A program made the translations under genes and the position numbers. A DNA stretch of 64,000 nt, taken from the NCBI GenBank assembly GCA_013398295.1, contig VZSF01003329.1, forward strand, positions 289,625-353,624, read 5' to 3'. This document shows, one piece after another, positions 51,239 to 63,947 of this stretch (position 1 is the first letter of the stretch; every line of letters starts with the position of its first letter). Under the pieces are notes generated by a model. The model was given only the letters and a program-made list of their open reading frames with translations. It had not been told where the DNA came from and did not search any database. This DNA comes from Chionis minor (lineage: Eukaryota > Chordata > Aves > Charadriiformes > Chionididae).

Positions 51239-51849
51239 CACAGGCTTTTTTAGACTTTCTTCTAGCTGAGCAAACAACTAGACAATTGGTATCTTTTAGT
51301 TTTGCCCCATGCAGGTCTCACCTATTTTACCTTGTTATGGTGATGGAGGGTTTCCACATGGCTTAACTTCAGCTTCCAAGAGTTCTGTGCTACAAACAGT
51401 ATAAAAGCTTCCCCTGCACATTCCCTCTACTCAGAGGTTTAAGTCAGAATGTTAGCTTTTGCAATATGGGGCATTCAACAGTTCTAGTCAGTTTATTTTC
51501 TATTTAGTGTTCAGTTAAAATTAAAATTATCTATGCTATGTCTATATGATGAAAAATGTCTACTGGCAGAATAGGCACAAGCTTATAGATAGATGAGTCC
51601 TTAGTTTATATTTTCCTTTTCAACATTCCTTGCCTCCAAAAAATACTCTTTAGTTATGGAGGCCATGTTAATTTTGTGGCTTTTTTTTCCTTTTTTTTCT
51701 CTTTTTCCCCAAGTACTTGCAATTACTAATTGTTGGCCAATATATTCACTTAATCTTTGCAATGTCTTAACTGTTGCTTTATCTGTCCTTACAGATAGAA
51801 GCTGATTTTGCACTACTTGAATTTTGTAAATTGATGTTGCCAGGAACTG

Positions 51850-52100
51850 CTTTGCAAGTGCTATTGAACTTTCACTGGATAAGATAACTTAGATCTTTGT
51901 TAATTCCACAGAATAATTAAGATTCCCTGTAAGTGGAAACCTTGGACAGGTATATGATGCTTAGAAGTATAAAAGCTGTTCAAGAGTCATTATCATATCA
52001 ATGCAGTACATTGATATCATTGTAAAATAGAAATATGCCAGGTAACAGAGCAGTTATAAAACAGTTTGAGCTGCTTCAGCAAGATGCATGCTGACCTCGG
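51850..52100. repeat. Unassigned interspersed repeat, copy A
   Basis: This segment is collinear with 56625-56865. Shared landmarks in order are TATTGAACTTTCACTGG (51862), CTTTGTTAATTCCACAGAA (51895), ATGCAGTACA (52001), TAGAAATAT (52028), GTAAC (52042) and a TTATAAAACAGTTTGAGCTGC-like end. Spacings differ by only a few bases between the copies. It codes for nothing visible. It could be an old LTR, another transposon or a local duplication. I do not recognise the family. Confidence 0.6.
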
Positions 52101-55100
52101 ACTATAGCAAATAATCTCCTGTTACTTACATGACATTTTCTTTCAGAGCAAATGTTTCACTTTGTGATCCACTTTTCCTACTTTATTAATTCAAAAAATA
52201 CAATACATTATGTGAAAAAGAGCCAGTTTTGATGAATGTCACAGGCCCATTTCTTAGGTTACTAGGGAAATTTTCCCTTTGGTGAGTACATGTTCTGAAA
52301 ATGTATTATGTTTCCGTTTTATGACTGCATCCATTTGCTTTGTTTCTAAGTGCTAGATGCACTCCACCTAAATCCAGCCTTAATTTATCTACCTTTACCT
52401 AGCCTTCAACCACCTGAAACTCATCTGTTCCATACAGTCATACAACCTACTTAATTAGGCCAACTATCTGGACATGTAGGTGCATAGATTTATTAGGTGT
52501 CTCCTTCTTGCCTAGGCAGTCATTTCAGCAATGCCCATACATGCTCACAAGCAGGAATGGGTGCCTGCCTCCTGTCTACCAATCCACTGAGAATCAAGGT
52601 AGCTAATTTCTTCCTCAGTCTCTACAGCTGCCTGAAAAGTCATTGTAGCTTTCTTTGAGACGGTGGACCGTTGTTGATACTATTCACCCTTTGTATAATG
52701 CTTTCGTGGTTTACAGCAGGGGAGGCAGAATTGGAGTTCCAGACACACTTTGTGAGTGATCTGGATGACCAATTTATGCTTAAACTTATAAATCAGAGTA
52801 GATGAATACTGGTAATCCTCCCCTTTTACTTCTTCTTTCTTTCTATTTCCACCAATAAAAAAGGATTAATATAATTTTTTTTCATTATCTCTTCATAGTT
52901 TATACATTTTTGTATGATTACGTTTTTTTAATCACAGGACATAGAATTTGAAGTAAAGAAATAACACATATATTAAATTATGACAATGGCATATCACTAT
53001 TTATTTTTTAGTTTCAAATTCAGAGGAAACTCCTATAAGCATATTACTGCTTACGGAACTTACATGAGAGCAAAAGATGGATTACTGTGAAAATATGGAT
53101 ATATATAAGTCTTTTCCCCAGAAGTAGGCCATGTAGTAGCTTGATTTTTATGGCATGCTTAGTTGTCATAGACTGCTTTGAAACCAGGTTAGATACACTT
53201 TATATGCTCTGGCTTCAGCCTATGTAATCTTAGCACAGGCTAATGTATATGATTTACATGCTGTAAATCAGTGCAAAACACTGTGGAGAAGATAGATCTC
53301 TTTGTTATAGGAGGCCTTACTGTATTCATATGATTCCAAAATTTACATTCAAAAGAGAATATTCTCATTAAAACAGAAAGGCAAAATATGGTACTGGTAA
53401 GACAATGATTTTGTGTGTATGTTTAAATATGGGAGACTAAGAAAAATAAGTAGATATAAATTTAGGTCATAGTATTCAAATTTATAGAGGGATTTTAAAT
53501 ACTTAAAAATGTAATGACATTCAAACCTGGAATTCAGTCCTGAAATTTTGTGTCAATGAAGTTAAAATCTCCCTAAAGTTTAGTAGTCTTAACATTTGAA
53601 CTTCTAACTTTTCACTTGACAGAGAATTGGCAGATAATTAGTTTAGTTCTTTAGTTAGCAGGGAATTGAACTAGAAAACATAACCACACAACATATTGGA
53701 TATATAACTCCAAGCATGAGAGATGGAATAAAGCCATATGAATTGCAAATAAAAAGTAAAATGCATTCCTAATATCCCATAGCAAGGAGTTTTATTTAGA
53801 CAGCAACATGCTGAAAAACAGCTTCCTAAAGCAAGTGTCATGAAAACTTTCTTTGATGATTGCAGCTAGAATTCTGGAATGCAAAGGGTCAAAGAATCAA
53901 AGAGATTTCATAATTTCTCATACATCAGCAGGAAAAATTTAGGGCTGATGCAAGCTGATGAACCAAGATTTAATGTAATATGGTCACTCAATTTTGTACT
54001 GATTACAGTCCAAGCAGCTGCATCCTGCCCTATCAGTTACACTTCTCAGAATGCTGCTCTATTTCTAGTGACAAGAGACATACTATCAAATGGATTAAAA
54101 TATGTGCATTAGGACAGGCAAAAAATAAGGGAAAGCTGGAAATATTAAAAAGAAATAAAACAAAGAAAACCCCTTGTCTAGGTGCTTACATTTGCTAACA
54201 CCGAAAATGTTTTCAAAGACTTAGAAACTGTATTCAGTTACATTGAATACAACATTGCAGCTGTAAGAGTACTTTTCAAAATTTAGGAAGTTTTTAGTTT
54301 TTATATATAAGACCTATAATATCAATAATGAATAGTACAGCATACTTTTAGAAGTGTGGACCACTTAGATGTGGTCTAACTCTGCTGCTAGTAGTCCAAT
54401 GTTGAAGTAATACATTTTTTAAAACTTTCTATTCAGTGTTCATTTGTCAAAATTCTGCCATCCTTCTTTTCAGAAGAGGTTACTTTACTCCTTTAAGGAT
54501 GAGTTTGTAAAAGCTAGCCATTTTGTGATATTTTATCCAATCAATTTTCTATTCAAAGGAATAGGAAAGCAAAACAGGGATTAATTCTCAGCAATGAAAA
54601 TGTGAAGAAGTGGAGTGGAACCGTGAGGAGCAGATAGGTTAGAATGCTTTTAAATGATTTAAGCCGGGTCTTACAATTGTCTCTATGCAAACCTCCCCAA
54701 CCGTTATCTGTTTGACTTAGATTGACAACAATACATGACCCTTGAGTTATGTTATCCATGCAGTGTAAATAAGGTGATATCTTCTATCAAAATAAAAGGT
54801 CAATTTTGTTAGAACAGTAAATAATAGGGAATCTCTGGTCTCAAGAGTTACTTTCCTTTATGGAAACACAGAACAATAAACACAGACTTGGGATAATAAA
54901 TGAAGGACTGATTTTGTATTCCCAATTCAAAAAAATCTTCTGTTGTGTTCACTGAGATTATTCCCTCAAACACAAATTCAAGATCAAGACAATTTCTAGT
55001 CTGTTCTTACATTTTACAAGACTGCAATAGCACTGAATAAAGGCAATCTTTTAAGGAAAAAAAATTAGTAAGTTACAAGGTCCCTTGGGAAAACTCAACA

Positions 55101-55104
55101 ATTC

Positions 55105-55121
55105 TTTTTTTTTTTTTTTTT
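55105..55121 (+). repeat. T17 run
   Basis: Seventeen T residues are followed by CTTTAG. There is no retrogene body on the minus strand next to it. Confidence 0.9.
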
Positions 55122-56624
55122 CTTTAGGACAGAATGCTCTGGTCAGGTCTCAGATAAACTTTAACTAACTTTTAAATCCATTGCTGTTCTGAAAACAGTC
55201 CTTGAAAACTGTCAAGTGCATGCTTTTCAAATTCAAATGAGAAAAATCATTTTCTCTATCACTTGACTGGGCTCTGGGTGTTCTCTGCTTGTAGAAATCG
55301 TCAATAAAGAAGGCACACCATAAATCACTTTTTATTTTATGTGATACTCTCTGTTATTTTGTGGTTAAGCCCAGGCTGTACAATCAGATAGAATGAACAT
55401 CACTTTTAAAGGCATTCATTAAATTTGACAGTTTCTTTGATATTGATATATGTCAACTACTCACTGGTCAAGTCAACGTGTTTCCATATGGGACCATTTG
55501 CAGTGGTTTTAAGTTTTGTTGAAGAAAATCTTTTCCCTCCAATATGAATCACAGAGTTCAACTAACGTACATTAGAGAACTAAGATCAAATTAGCCATTT
55601 TAATTTATGCCAGCTGGGCCATGTAAAGTTCACTTCCTTTTCCAAAGGTGTCAATCTAACATGGTGTCACTCTACACAGGTGAGGGAGGTATTATGACAG
55701 CATTAAACTCATCAGGTAGAGTATCATGCAGAGGTTTTACAAGATTTCTTCTACTTCTTCATTTACTACTTCAATGAATTTGGTATGCTTAGTTTATCAT
55801 TTTAACATAGATAGTTTTCAGTTAAAAGCGAGGAAACATTTATTATAAAATCCCATCTTCTGAATACAGGCCAATTTTATGGTCTTGACTGTATGTGTAT
55901 ACGGATACACATTTTTTTTTCCAGTAGACTGTGTCATAATAATACATTACCCATGGGGTTTTTTTAAGCTAGTATAGGAACTATCACTTTCTCAGTTCTC
56001 AAGAAATGTATAATTTTTTTTTTCCATTCTTTCCTACAGCCTTGGTCAATGCAAGATATGTCCTGGTACTGTCTTCCTTTCCATTGTAAATTATCACTAC
56101 ATACAATTATTTGTTTACGTGCTAAGAACAGATTATTGCACAGAAGAGACATGATCAAAACTGAGAATAAGAAGATTAAAGTTTTTCATTTGGCACAGAT
56201 TTTTAAGAAGGTAGACGTTTACAAAAATAATTTTTACTAATTTTTCTTCTAACAAGTGCTATTGGAAGATGGGTGTTGTTCTGCATTGTCACAGAGTGGC
56301 ATAGACCTTAACTAAGTCAAAAGGCTTAAATATTGAGAATGGGGCAAACCATCTTAGAGTATCTATCCGCTGATAACCTCAGAATTGGATCCAGCTTCAA
56401 GATGGTTAGCACAACTGCTCAGCTGGAAGGTTATTGCCATGTCACATCTCTACACCCTGCCTAAGGACATGTTGATGGGTTGGCTATAGCCCCAGAATCT
56501 TACCTTTACCTCAGCAGAACTGTCCTGAAGTGTCACTGAGTTGTACATCAATATGTCCTGCTCTCCCTAATGACCAGATCTTCTGGCCAGATCTTTACAG
56601 TGATTTTATTAAGCAATCATGGTG

Positions 56625-56865
56625 TGTTTTGTAAGCAGTATTGAACTTTCCCTGGCTGAAATTGGTTTTTTCCTTTGTTAATTCCATAGAAATTATTTAT
56701 ATTATTGCAATCCTTGAGCAGGTGCTCTGGATGAAGTTAGCAAATAAAGTTCTTGACTCATTAGTCAGCTAAATGCAGCATAACAATACAAGTAAATGTA
56801 GAAATATACTATGTAACTAACCAAGCATAAAATAATTTGGTTTGCATCTAGGAAACTATCCACCT
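56625..56865. repeat. Unassigned interspersed repeat, copy B
   Basis: The landmarks of copy A recur in the same order and orientation: TATTGAACTTTCCCTGG (56639), CTTTGTTAATTCCATAGAA (about 56675), ATGCAGCATA (56773), TAGAAATAT (56799), GTAAC (56813) and CATAAAATAATTTGGTTTGC. The two copies lie about 4.8 kb apart. The sequence before and after the shared part does not clearly match, which argues for two insertions rather than one long duplication. Confidence 0.6.
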
Positions 56866-58610
56866 GACAAAGTATTCTGGCTGTACCTGCAGTAGACTGT
56901 TGATGACTTATTTACATTGTGAGCAGGCTTCCCTGAGCTTGCTTGGAAAAACTGTAATGCTTATTGCTATTTCATCACAGAATAGATAATGGCCGAAAAA
57001 CAGTCAATAATTATTAAAATGCTGCACTTCAGATTACTATGGTGAAAACTGACTGAAAACAAACAAATATGTAGCTGTGCATTCAAAAGCTTAAACAAAA
57101 TAGTTGAACACTCCTATACTGTTACATGTCATTCTGCTCTCTCCCCCTTAATTCTGATGTGCTGGTGGTATAAACACTGTAGAAGAGGAATGGATAAAGA
57201 AAAGCTGGATGTGATACAAAATATATCCAGACAGATTTCAGAAGAAAAAGAAAAACCTTAAAAGTGAGATGACAAAGAGAGATAAGTATTCTATATCATG
57301 AGTTGAGACCAAATTTTTGTGCTAAGAAAAATGGGTTTAATCTAGCAATTTGATCAAGATTTTGACATCTATTTCAGAAATAAAAATATACTAAATGAGT
57401 ATGCTTGTAGCATCAACTCTACTTTTTTTTTTTTTTCCCCCTTCCCTTACTCTGGTCTGTCAGAGGGGAAAAAATTGAATTATTTGGTCATGAAACAGCC
57501 AAATTGCTAGAGTCAAAATTAAGAACCAGAAATATATAACGAAATTTTGCACAAACTCACATTTAAGATTCATATATGATCCCACTGCTACCAGGTCTTC
57601 AAGTCAGAAGCCAGTCTTCCTTTCCTCCTATTCATCAGCATCTGAGCTGGGGTGGTCAAAAAAGGATTTCAAACTGTGGAAGCTTTGGAAACTAATTTAC
57701 AATGCTGGCATCCAACACATTCCCCCAACCCATAAACCATTATTGAAAATAATTTGCTGAAAAAGCAAATGAGCCTAGACTTCACTTCATTTCCCTGCGT
57801 TTATGCATATGACTATTAAACTATAACTGTTTCCATCATGAAAAGGTAAAATTAGCTTTATGAAGGAGGGTCAAGGAAGTTGTAACAATGAAGTAACAAT
57901 GACATGGCATGACTTAATAAAATTAGCTGAATATTTTTAAAGAAAAAACAGTCTTTAGCAGAAAATGTTGGTTCGCCAAAACCAAAATCTTCAGTAACTG
58001 CGTTATATTCAGCAGAAACCTCTCTGGTTTCCTCACAGATATTCTTCTCATCTTTCAGGTGAAAACGATTCTCTACAGCTGCAAGGCAATTTCACAATGT
58101 GGATTGTAGGCAGATGCTTAAATCTTTCGATATTGTGAAAAACACGGAATGAGTCATTTCCATGTAGTAGAGGGGAAAAAATCTTTATAAAATTCCCCCT
58201 ACACTCCAACATAGTCTGCGATAAAAATAGTAAAAGAGAAAAATAATCATACAGATTTCATTTTGACATTTCCAAAATTGAATGCTTCAAATTAATAGTA
58301 TTAAAAATCTCAAGATTTTGAACTTTTCAATCTCATAATTTTTAGCTTTTTATTTCAAAATACCGTTATTTTATTTTAAAATTGCACCAGATAAAGGAGA
58401 AAATAGGTAAAGGTCTAAAAAATGCAAACCAAAATGTTTTGTTGCAGGTCAAACAAAATGTTTGCATTTAACAAATGTAACTTCAATTATCCTTTGTGCC
58501 TCTGTGAAAACCTGACAAAATTCTTTTTTTGAACCCCAGTTGAGTATTTTCATGACTTTTTTCTCCCAGTTTTCATAACTGAAAAAAAATAAAATCCAGT
58601 ACTTGCTTAG

Positions 58611-59211
58611 TATATTGGGTATACGTGGTAAGATTTGAGGGGTGTAGGAGTGGAGCTGCAGGGGAAGCCTCTGTGAGTAGAGGCTACCCCGTGCTGGACA
58701 CAGCCATTTCCAGCCAGTTTCAATGGACCCACCTCTGAGCCCTTCAGACAAGATGGTGGCACCTCTGAGAATGTGCACTGAATAAAGAATAAAACACTAG
58801 GCAGGCAGAGGAGCGGGGGGCATGGACTGTGAGGAGGAAGGAGCAGGAGAGAGGAGCTGCTATGGTCTGACACAACCCCCCAGTCTCCAACTCAAATTTA
58901 CCACTGAGGGGAGGAGACAGATAGAGGGGTGCAACAAAAGAGGGAAGTTCAGTCTAAAAACACAAGGAGAAAAGGTGTTTTTAAGTGTTTGGTTTTTGTT
59001 TGTCATACCCCAAATCTATTTTACTTGACAATATTATTTTTCCCCCAAGATAAGCCTGTTTTACCCATGACAGTAACTGGTAAGCAATCTCCCTGTCTTT
59101 ATTTTGACCCAGAATCTTTCTGTTCCTATTTTCTCCCCATGTCCTCCGGAGAATGGGGAGTAAGTGAGCAGCTGTGTGGGCATTTAACTGGTAGCTAAGG
59201 ATATCTCATCA
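58611..59211 (+). mobile_element. Solo LTR of the ERVL-like family, short form (601 bp)
   Basis: It opens TATATTGGGTATACGTGGTA (family start TGTATTGGG) and follows the family in order. Block by block there is GGGAAGCCTCTGTGAGTAGAGG, AGCCAGTTTCAATGGACCCA, GATGGTGGCACCTCTGAGA, GAGGAGCTGCTATGGTCTGA, AAGGTGTTTTTAAGTGTTTGG, CCCATGACAGTAACTGGTAA and CAATCTCCCTGTCTTTATTT. It ends near 59211 in ...CTCATCA. The internal 46-50 bp array of the two minus-strand copies is missing altogether. The CAATAAATTAAATTAATTTT block is present but changed (CAATATTATTTTTCCCCC), so the AATAAA there is lost. No target duplication can be read. Divergence suggests that it is older than the others. Confidence 0.7.
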
Positions 59212-60180
59212 TACTCAGGTCTATTTAGAGGGTTCACTACTCTTCAAGGAGGGGAAAAAAAAGAATTAATTTTCAAATACTACTCAGGGAAGGGAATATG
59301 TACAGAAATTTTCGTATATGTTGACATATTTAACCAAATTGGAGAATAATTCAGGCATTATGCAAACCGCCTTCCCAACATAGGGAGCAGAGTGGAGCTA
59401 CTTTGCATCCTAAGGAGTCTGGACTTTCTGTCACTTCTCTAGAGCTATCCTGTAAAATATGTGTTCACACTATGTACTGGTACTCAGGACCAGGCTGCGT
59501 ACTACACTGTGCTTTCAGTCAATGCCATTAGCACAAAGAACTAAATTTCCTTTTTTTTTTTCCTTCAGTACATGGACCCGGCAGCCACTTTGACAGGTAT
59601 CTTTCCCTCTTTTTTTCTCCATAGAGAAAGTCTTAAAAGCATGGGAGGATAACGACAAGGAAGAGGACTCAATGCCTAACTGGTACAGTATCAGCATCCC
59701 TGGCTCTGAGCAAAAGGGTCAGAAAGGCAATAATGAACTACATATCCTCTGCCTTTTTTTCACACTCCTTTGATTAGAAAATATGGGCAGAAATTTCCAT
59801 AATTATTTGATACATAAATAAATAGCTTATGCCCTCTACTGTGAAAATCCAAGGTCTATCTTTTCAACCAGCTCCTATCTCTTCTTTGTGGGCCACGTTC
59901 AGTGTTTGCACGCAGTAACACAGTATAAATTATGCAGGGATAATGATTCAAGAACTCAGGAAGGACTTAAGTTTTTTAAACTTACTGTCTGTAAGGCACA
60001 CCTGTGCTTCTTTACTTATTAATATGCATTTCTTTGTTTCTACATTTATATTTAGAACACTGGAAAGGGCAGGTTGGGAGAGGACAGTTTTTGAAGACGT
60101 TACCAATAAGAGTTACAGAAAAAAGTGGGGAAAGGTTTTAAAATAAGCACAAAACAAAATCTTCAAACAAAGAAATGCAA
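59212..60180. other. Unique DNA between LTR and CR1
   Basis: I recognise nothing in this stretch. A T/A-rich run lies at about 59552-59562. Confidence 0.7.
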
Positions 60181-61717
60181 ACCCGCAAGTGCTGAGGGAG
60201 CTGGCAGAAGTCATTGCTGGTCCACTCTCCATCATCTTTGAAAGGTCCTGGAGAACAGGCGAGGTGCCTGAGGACTGGAGGAAAACCAATGTCACTCCAG
60301 TCTTCAAAAAGGGCAAAAATGAGGATCCAGGAAACTAGCGGCCAGTCAGCCTCACCTTTGTCCCTAGAAAGATGATGGAACAGCTCGCTCTGGGCATCAC
60401 CTCCAAGCATCTGGAGGAAAAGAAAGTTATCAGAAGTAGTCAACATGATTTCACCAAGGGGAAGTCATGTCTAACTAATCTGATAGCCTTCTACGATGGC
60501 ATGACTGGATGGATAGATGAGGGGAGGGCAGTGGATGTTGTCTACCTTGACTTCAGCAAGGCTTTTGACACCGTCTCCCACAGCATCCTTGTAGGTAGGC
60601 TTAGGAAATGTGGGTTAGATGAATGGACAGTGGGGTGGATTGAAAACTGGCTAGCAGGTAGATCTCAGAGGGTTGTGATCGGTGGAGCAGAGTCTAGTTG
60701 GAGGTGTGTGACTAGTGGTGTTCCTCAGGGGTCAGTACTGGGTCCAGTCCTGATCAATGTGTTCATCAATGACCTGGATGAAGGGATGGAGTGTACCATC
60801 AGCAAGTTTGCTGATGACATAGAACTGGGAGGGGTGGCTGACACACCAGAAGGCTGTGTTGCCATTCAGCATGACCTGGAAAGGCTGGAGAGTGGGGCAG
60901 GAGGAACCACATGAAATTCAACAGGGGCAAGTGTGGGGTCCTGCACCTGGGGAGGAATAACCCCATGCACTGGTACAGGTCGGGGGCTGACCTGCTGGAA
61001 GGCAGCTCTGCAGAGAGGGTGTTGCATTAAGAGTTAATTACATGACAGAGGCACCTGGGAGTCCTAGTGGACAACAGGATGACCATGAGCCAGCAAGAAG
61101 GCCAATAGCATCCTGGGGTGCATCAAGAGGAGTGTAGCAAGCAGGTCGAAGGAGGTCATCCTCCCCCTTTACTCTGCCCTGGTGAGGCGACATCTGGAGT
61201 ACTGTGTCCAGTTCTGGGCTCCTCAGTTTAAGAAGGACAGTCTGGAGAGCATACAGCGAAGGGCTACAAAGATGATAAGGGGGCTGGAACACCTTTCTTA
61301 TGAGGAATGGCTGAGGGAGTTGGGTCTTTTTAGCCTGGAGAAGAGAAGACTGAGGGGGAACCTCATCAATGTTTAGAAATACTTAAAGGGAGGGTGTTGG
61401 GAGGAGGGGGCCAGTCTTTTTTCAGTGGTGCCCAGTGATAGGACAAGAGGTAATGGACACAAACTTGAATATAGGAAGTTCCATCTGAACATGAGGAGGA
61501 ACTTCTTTCCTTTGAGGGTGGCAGAGCACTGGAACAGGCTGCCCAGAGAGGTGGTGGAGTCTCTGATTCTGGAGACATTGAAAGCCCACCTGGATACCAC
61601 CCTGTGCAACCTGCTGTAGGTGGACCTGCTCTGGCTGGGGGGTTGGACCAGATGATCTCCAGAGGTCCCTTCCAAACCCTAACATCCTGTGGTTCTGTAA
61701 TTTTGTCATTCTATGAA
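60181..61717 (+). mobile_element. CR1 retrotransposon, longest copy, 5'-truncated
   Basis: About 1.54 kb covers CR1 ORF2 from the start of the reverse transcriptase domain to its end, followed by the 3' untranslated region (GGTTGGACCAGATGATCTCC, AGAGGTCCCTTCCAA) and a decayed octamer tail ending ATTCTATGA at about 61716. The 5' boundary near 60181 is where the ORF2 frame becomes recognisable ([14 protein letters not shown]). It is close in sequence to the copy at 50712. The endonuclease domain and ORF1 are missing, as in most CR1 copies. Without them, and with broken ORF2, it cannot move by itself. Confidence 0.95.
60189..61619 (+). pseudogene. CR1 ORF2 reverse transcriptase, broken
   Basis: One frame carries most of the protein. 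From 60189 it reads [20 protein letters not shown] up to a stop, TAG, at 60336-60338, where the family normally has Tyr in NYRPVSL. It reopens at once, and from Met 60372 it runs 180 codons with motif [18 protein letters not shown] (residues 54-70), motif [13 protein letters not shown] (114-125) and the catalytic FADD (146-149). A frameshift near 60890 ends this in GAGGTT-stop. After compensating shifts between about 60890 and 61180 the same frame returns (61182-61376, [12 protein letters not shown] to LRGNLINV). It meets a second TAG at 61374-61376 where Tyr is usual, then runs 61425-61619 to the natural end (TLCNLL). The catalytic motifs survive but the chain is cut, so it is a pseudogene. 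Confidence 0.93.
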
Positions 61718-63947
61718 ATCCAGAATTGAAAGTGGAAGGCTCTACATATATATAGACTTTGGACTCTGTTAAACAGCTATGAGTGCATCTTCCAAGTGAA
61801 GATGTGCTTGCAAAAGGGAATTATGAGATCTCTGCATTTGAAAGACTTTAAGCCTGACATGTATTTTTATACATGTGGCAAAGGAATAGGGATTGTCATA
61901 ATCTGTAAAGAGAGATTCCTGCTCCTATATTGAGAGGTTAGCAACAACTTGGCAAATAGTTTATAGATGTTACTAATATGGGAGGTTAAAGTTGTCTTCC
62001 CTTAGAGCTTAGAGGCTTTTGTTAGTTTTTGATAAATTCCTCACAGTGAGGAATTATGGAAATAAGGGGCAGGAAATGTTTAAAAAAGGGAATACACATC
62101 CTTTTGTACATATATGCATTCATCCTGCCCAAAGAACTGTGGAGTGTTGCAAGTGCAAGGTAAAATGTGTTGAACACAAGAGCCTGACTCTGCACTAATG
62201 AAACTGTCGGGCTGCTGAATTATTCCTGCCTAAGAATACTCTTTTGGGCACTGTAAAAATTGTAAATGATAACCGCAGCAGAAGCGACACATATAAGGGG
62301 AACTTTGAGCTATGCACCTCATTTGACATGCTGAGGATGGCATATTATCATGACTTGATAAACACCCTGCCTACAGCTCTGCTTCACTACTAGCCACATA
62401 AGGAAGCAGTAACCTGGGGAATCTGAGTGCACGGAGTGCACAGAATGGTACCCCGGTCTTCACCTTGTCAGCACATATCACACTGAAATGACACAGACCA
62501 ATACATCACTCCTCGTGAAATTAAAGTAATTCCAGGAAAGAGTATTGCAATATTATGTATTTAAATCTCCTTTATTCCAATACAGTTCAATGCCAGACAG
62601 GCAAGTATACTTTCCTTTGGTAATGACCCTCAAATTTTGTTTGCTAAAAAGCCTGATTTCCCAAATTTTCTTCATTTTATTTAATTTTAAGTGTTTTATT
62701 AAAAATATATATATATACATGTAAGGCAGAAAATCTCTAACACGTCTTCACATGAGAAATGAAAAGATACAGGTTAAAAATCTTAAATGACAGTTGAAGA
62801 ACTACAGGGTATGCATTCAAAACCTGTTGCCTAACACTAGAAATCCCTACATTTACATTTAAAGCTGCTTAAGAACCTTAAATGACTGCTCAAAAATAAC
62901 TAGATCTAGGGAGCACTGAACAGAAAAGTTATCGGTTTATATCTCCGCTCTATCAGTACGTAACAACTAGGTAGTTTACTCTGAACCGTCCATTTGAGAC
63001 CGATTGATCTGACTTCTCAAATCACGTCTATTGTGTTGAACCCCATAGAAACTGCTGGTGGAAGATGTTGTACTCCCTTTTGCCCTCTCCAATTTTTACA
63101 TAGGAGTGTACTGGTTAAAGGGTGCACCTATGCCCCTGGAAGACCCTGTTTGAGCTTTCACATTGCTGTAGGGAGCTGAACCTATATCACTAGAAACATC
63201 TGTTAACCAATAGGCTATTTGGTATTCAAACCAGGTCTTCTCAGGTTCATCTGTTTAAAAATGTTTTGCTTATATAAAACTTCTGCAATATTTATGGAAC
63301 AAGGATTGGAATTTTGTTCTCTCTCACTCCAGCTTACTAATTACCACCAGCCTATGACTAAATTCAACATTTCATACTGAACAGGCAGTTCTGCTTGCTC
63401 AGCATGTCTTAACACATCAAGCTTAGTCTTTATTAGGCATCCAAATATCTAGAAATCTAACTATAAATCACCGAAGTTGAAATTTATGTGATCAAACACA
63501 GGCAACTGAGCTGTCTCTATTGTCAGAGAGAAATAAACATTTTTAGTGGAAAAAGCCTACCTTTAGGTGGCCATCTATACTTGGTCAGAAGAATTTCACC
63601 CTAAAAGAACCTCTCCCTCACGGAATTGTAAGGAGTACCTGGAGTGATCAGCTCAGCTGTAGGTGACTGGTCTGCAGATGTCTAAGGTTTGATGAGGTAA
63701 ATTCCACCACTTTCAGTATCCATATTTTTTCTGGATCTAGTATTAACACTTGTATGGAATTTTTTTCCCCCTGAATTACCCGAACAGCTATAAAAATTGG
63801 TCAAATCATTGTTTTCTGAAGCAGGTTTTCCTTTACCAAGTGGATACAATTTTATTCATTAATTTTGTCTTACACAAGAAAGGATAGCTGTTAATCTTTT
63901 CCGTAGCAAGATTAATATATTAGTGCCTGAAATGTAAGGTTTCCCTC
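61718..63947. other. Unique AT-rich DNA without recognisable genes
   Basis: I see no gene. A short AT dinucleotide run lies at 62705-62717. Open frames do not exceed 61 codons. Confidence 0.7.
62705..62717. repeat. Short (AT)n run
   Basis: About six alternating AT units follow an A run. Confidence 0.85.

Larger units (their letters stand above)
51239..58610. other. Mostly unique AT-rich DNA with a diverged repeat pair
   Basis: I see no gene here. It contains the two copies of an unassigned repeat (51850-52100 and 56625-56865), T runs at 55105-55121 and 57423-57436, and otherwise plain AT-rich sequence. A TATAAAAG at 51402 has no gene after it. Confidence 0.65.

Noticed and set aside
51402..51409. 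TATAAAAG as a core promoter
   Set aside because: No open frame, CpG-rich start region or conserved downstream sequence follows, and the motif is common in AT-rich DNA.
55105..55128. T17 followed by CTTTAG as a 3' splice site
   Set aside because: No matching 5' splice site or coding segment follows at a sensible distance. A simple T run is enough to explain it.
52101..56624. Idea that the repeat pair at 51.85 and 56.6 kb are the two LTRs of a provirus
   Set aside because: The copies are strongly diverged, and nothing between them reads as gag, pol or env.
59212..63947. Idea that the LTRs at 58.6 and 63.9 kb flank one provirus
   Set aside because: The space between holds a CR1 and unique DNA, with no retroviral coding sequence. 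The first LTR also looks much more decayed, although the second is mostly out of view.
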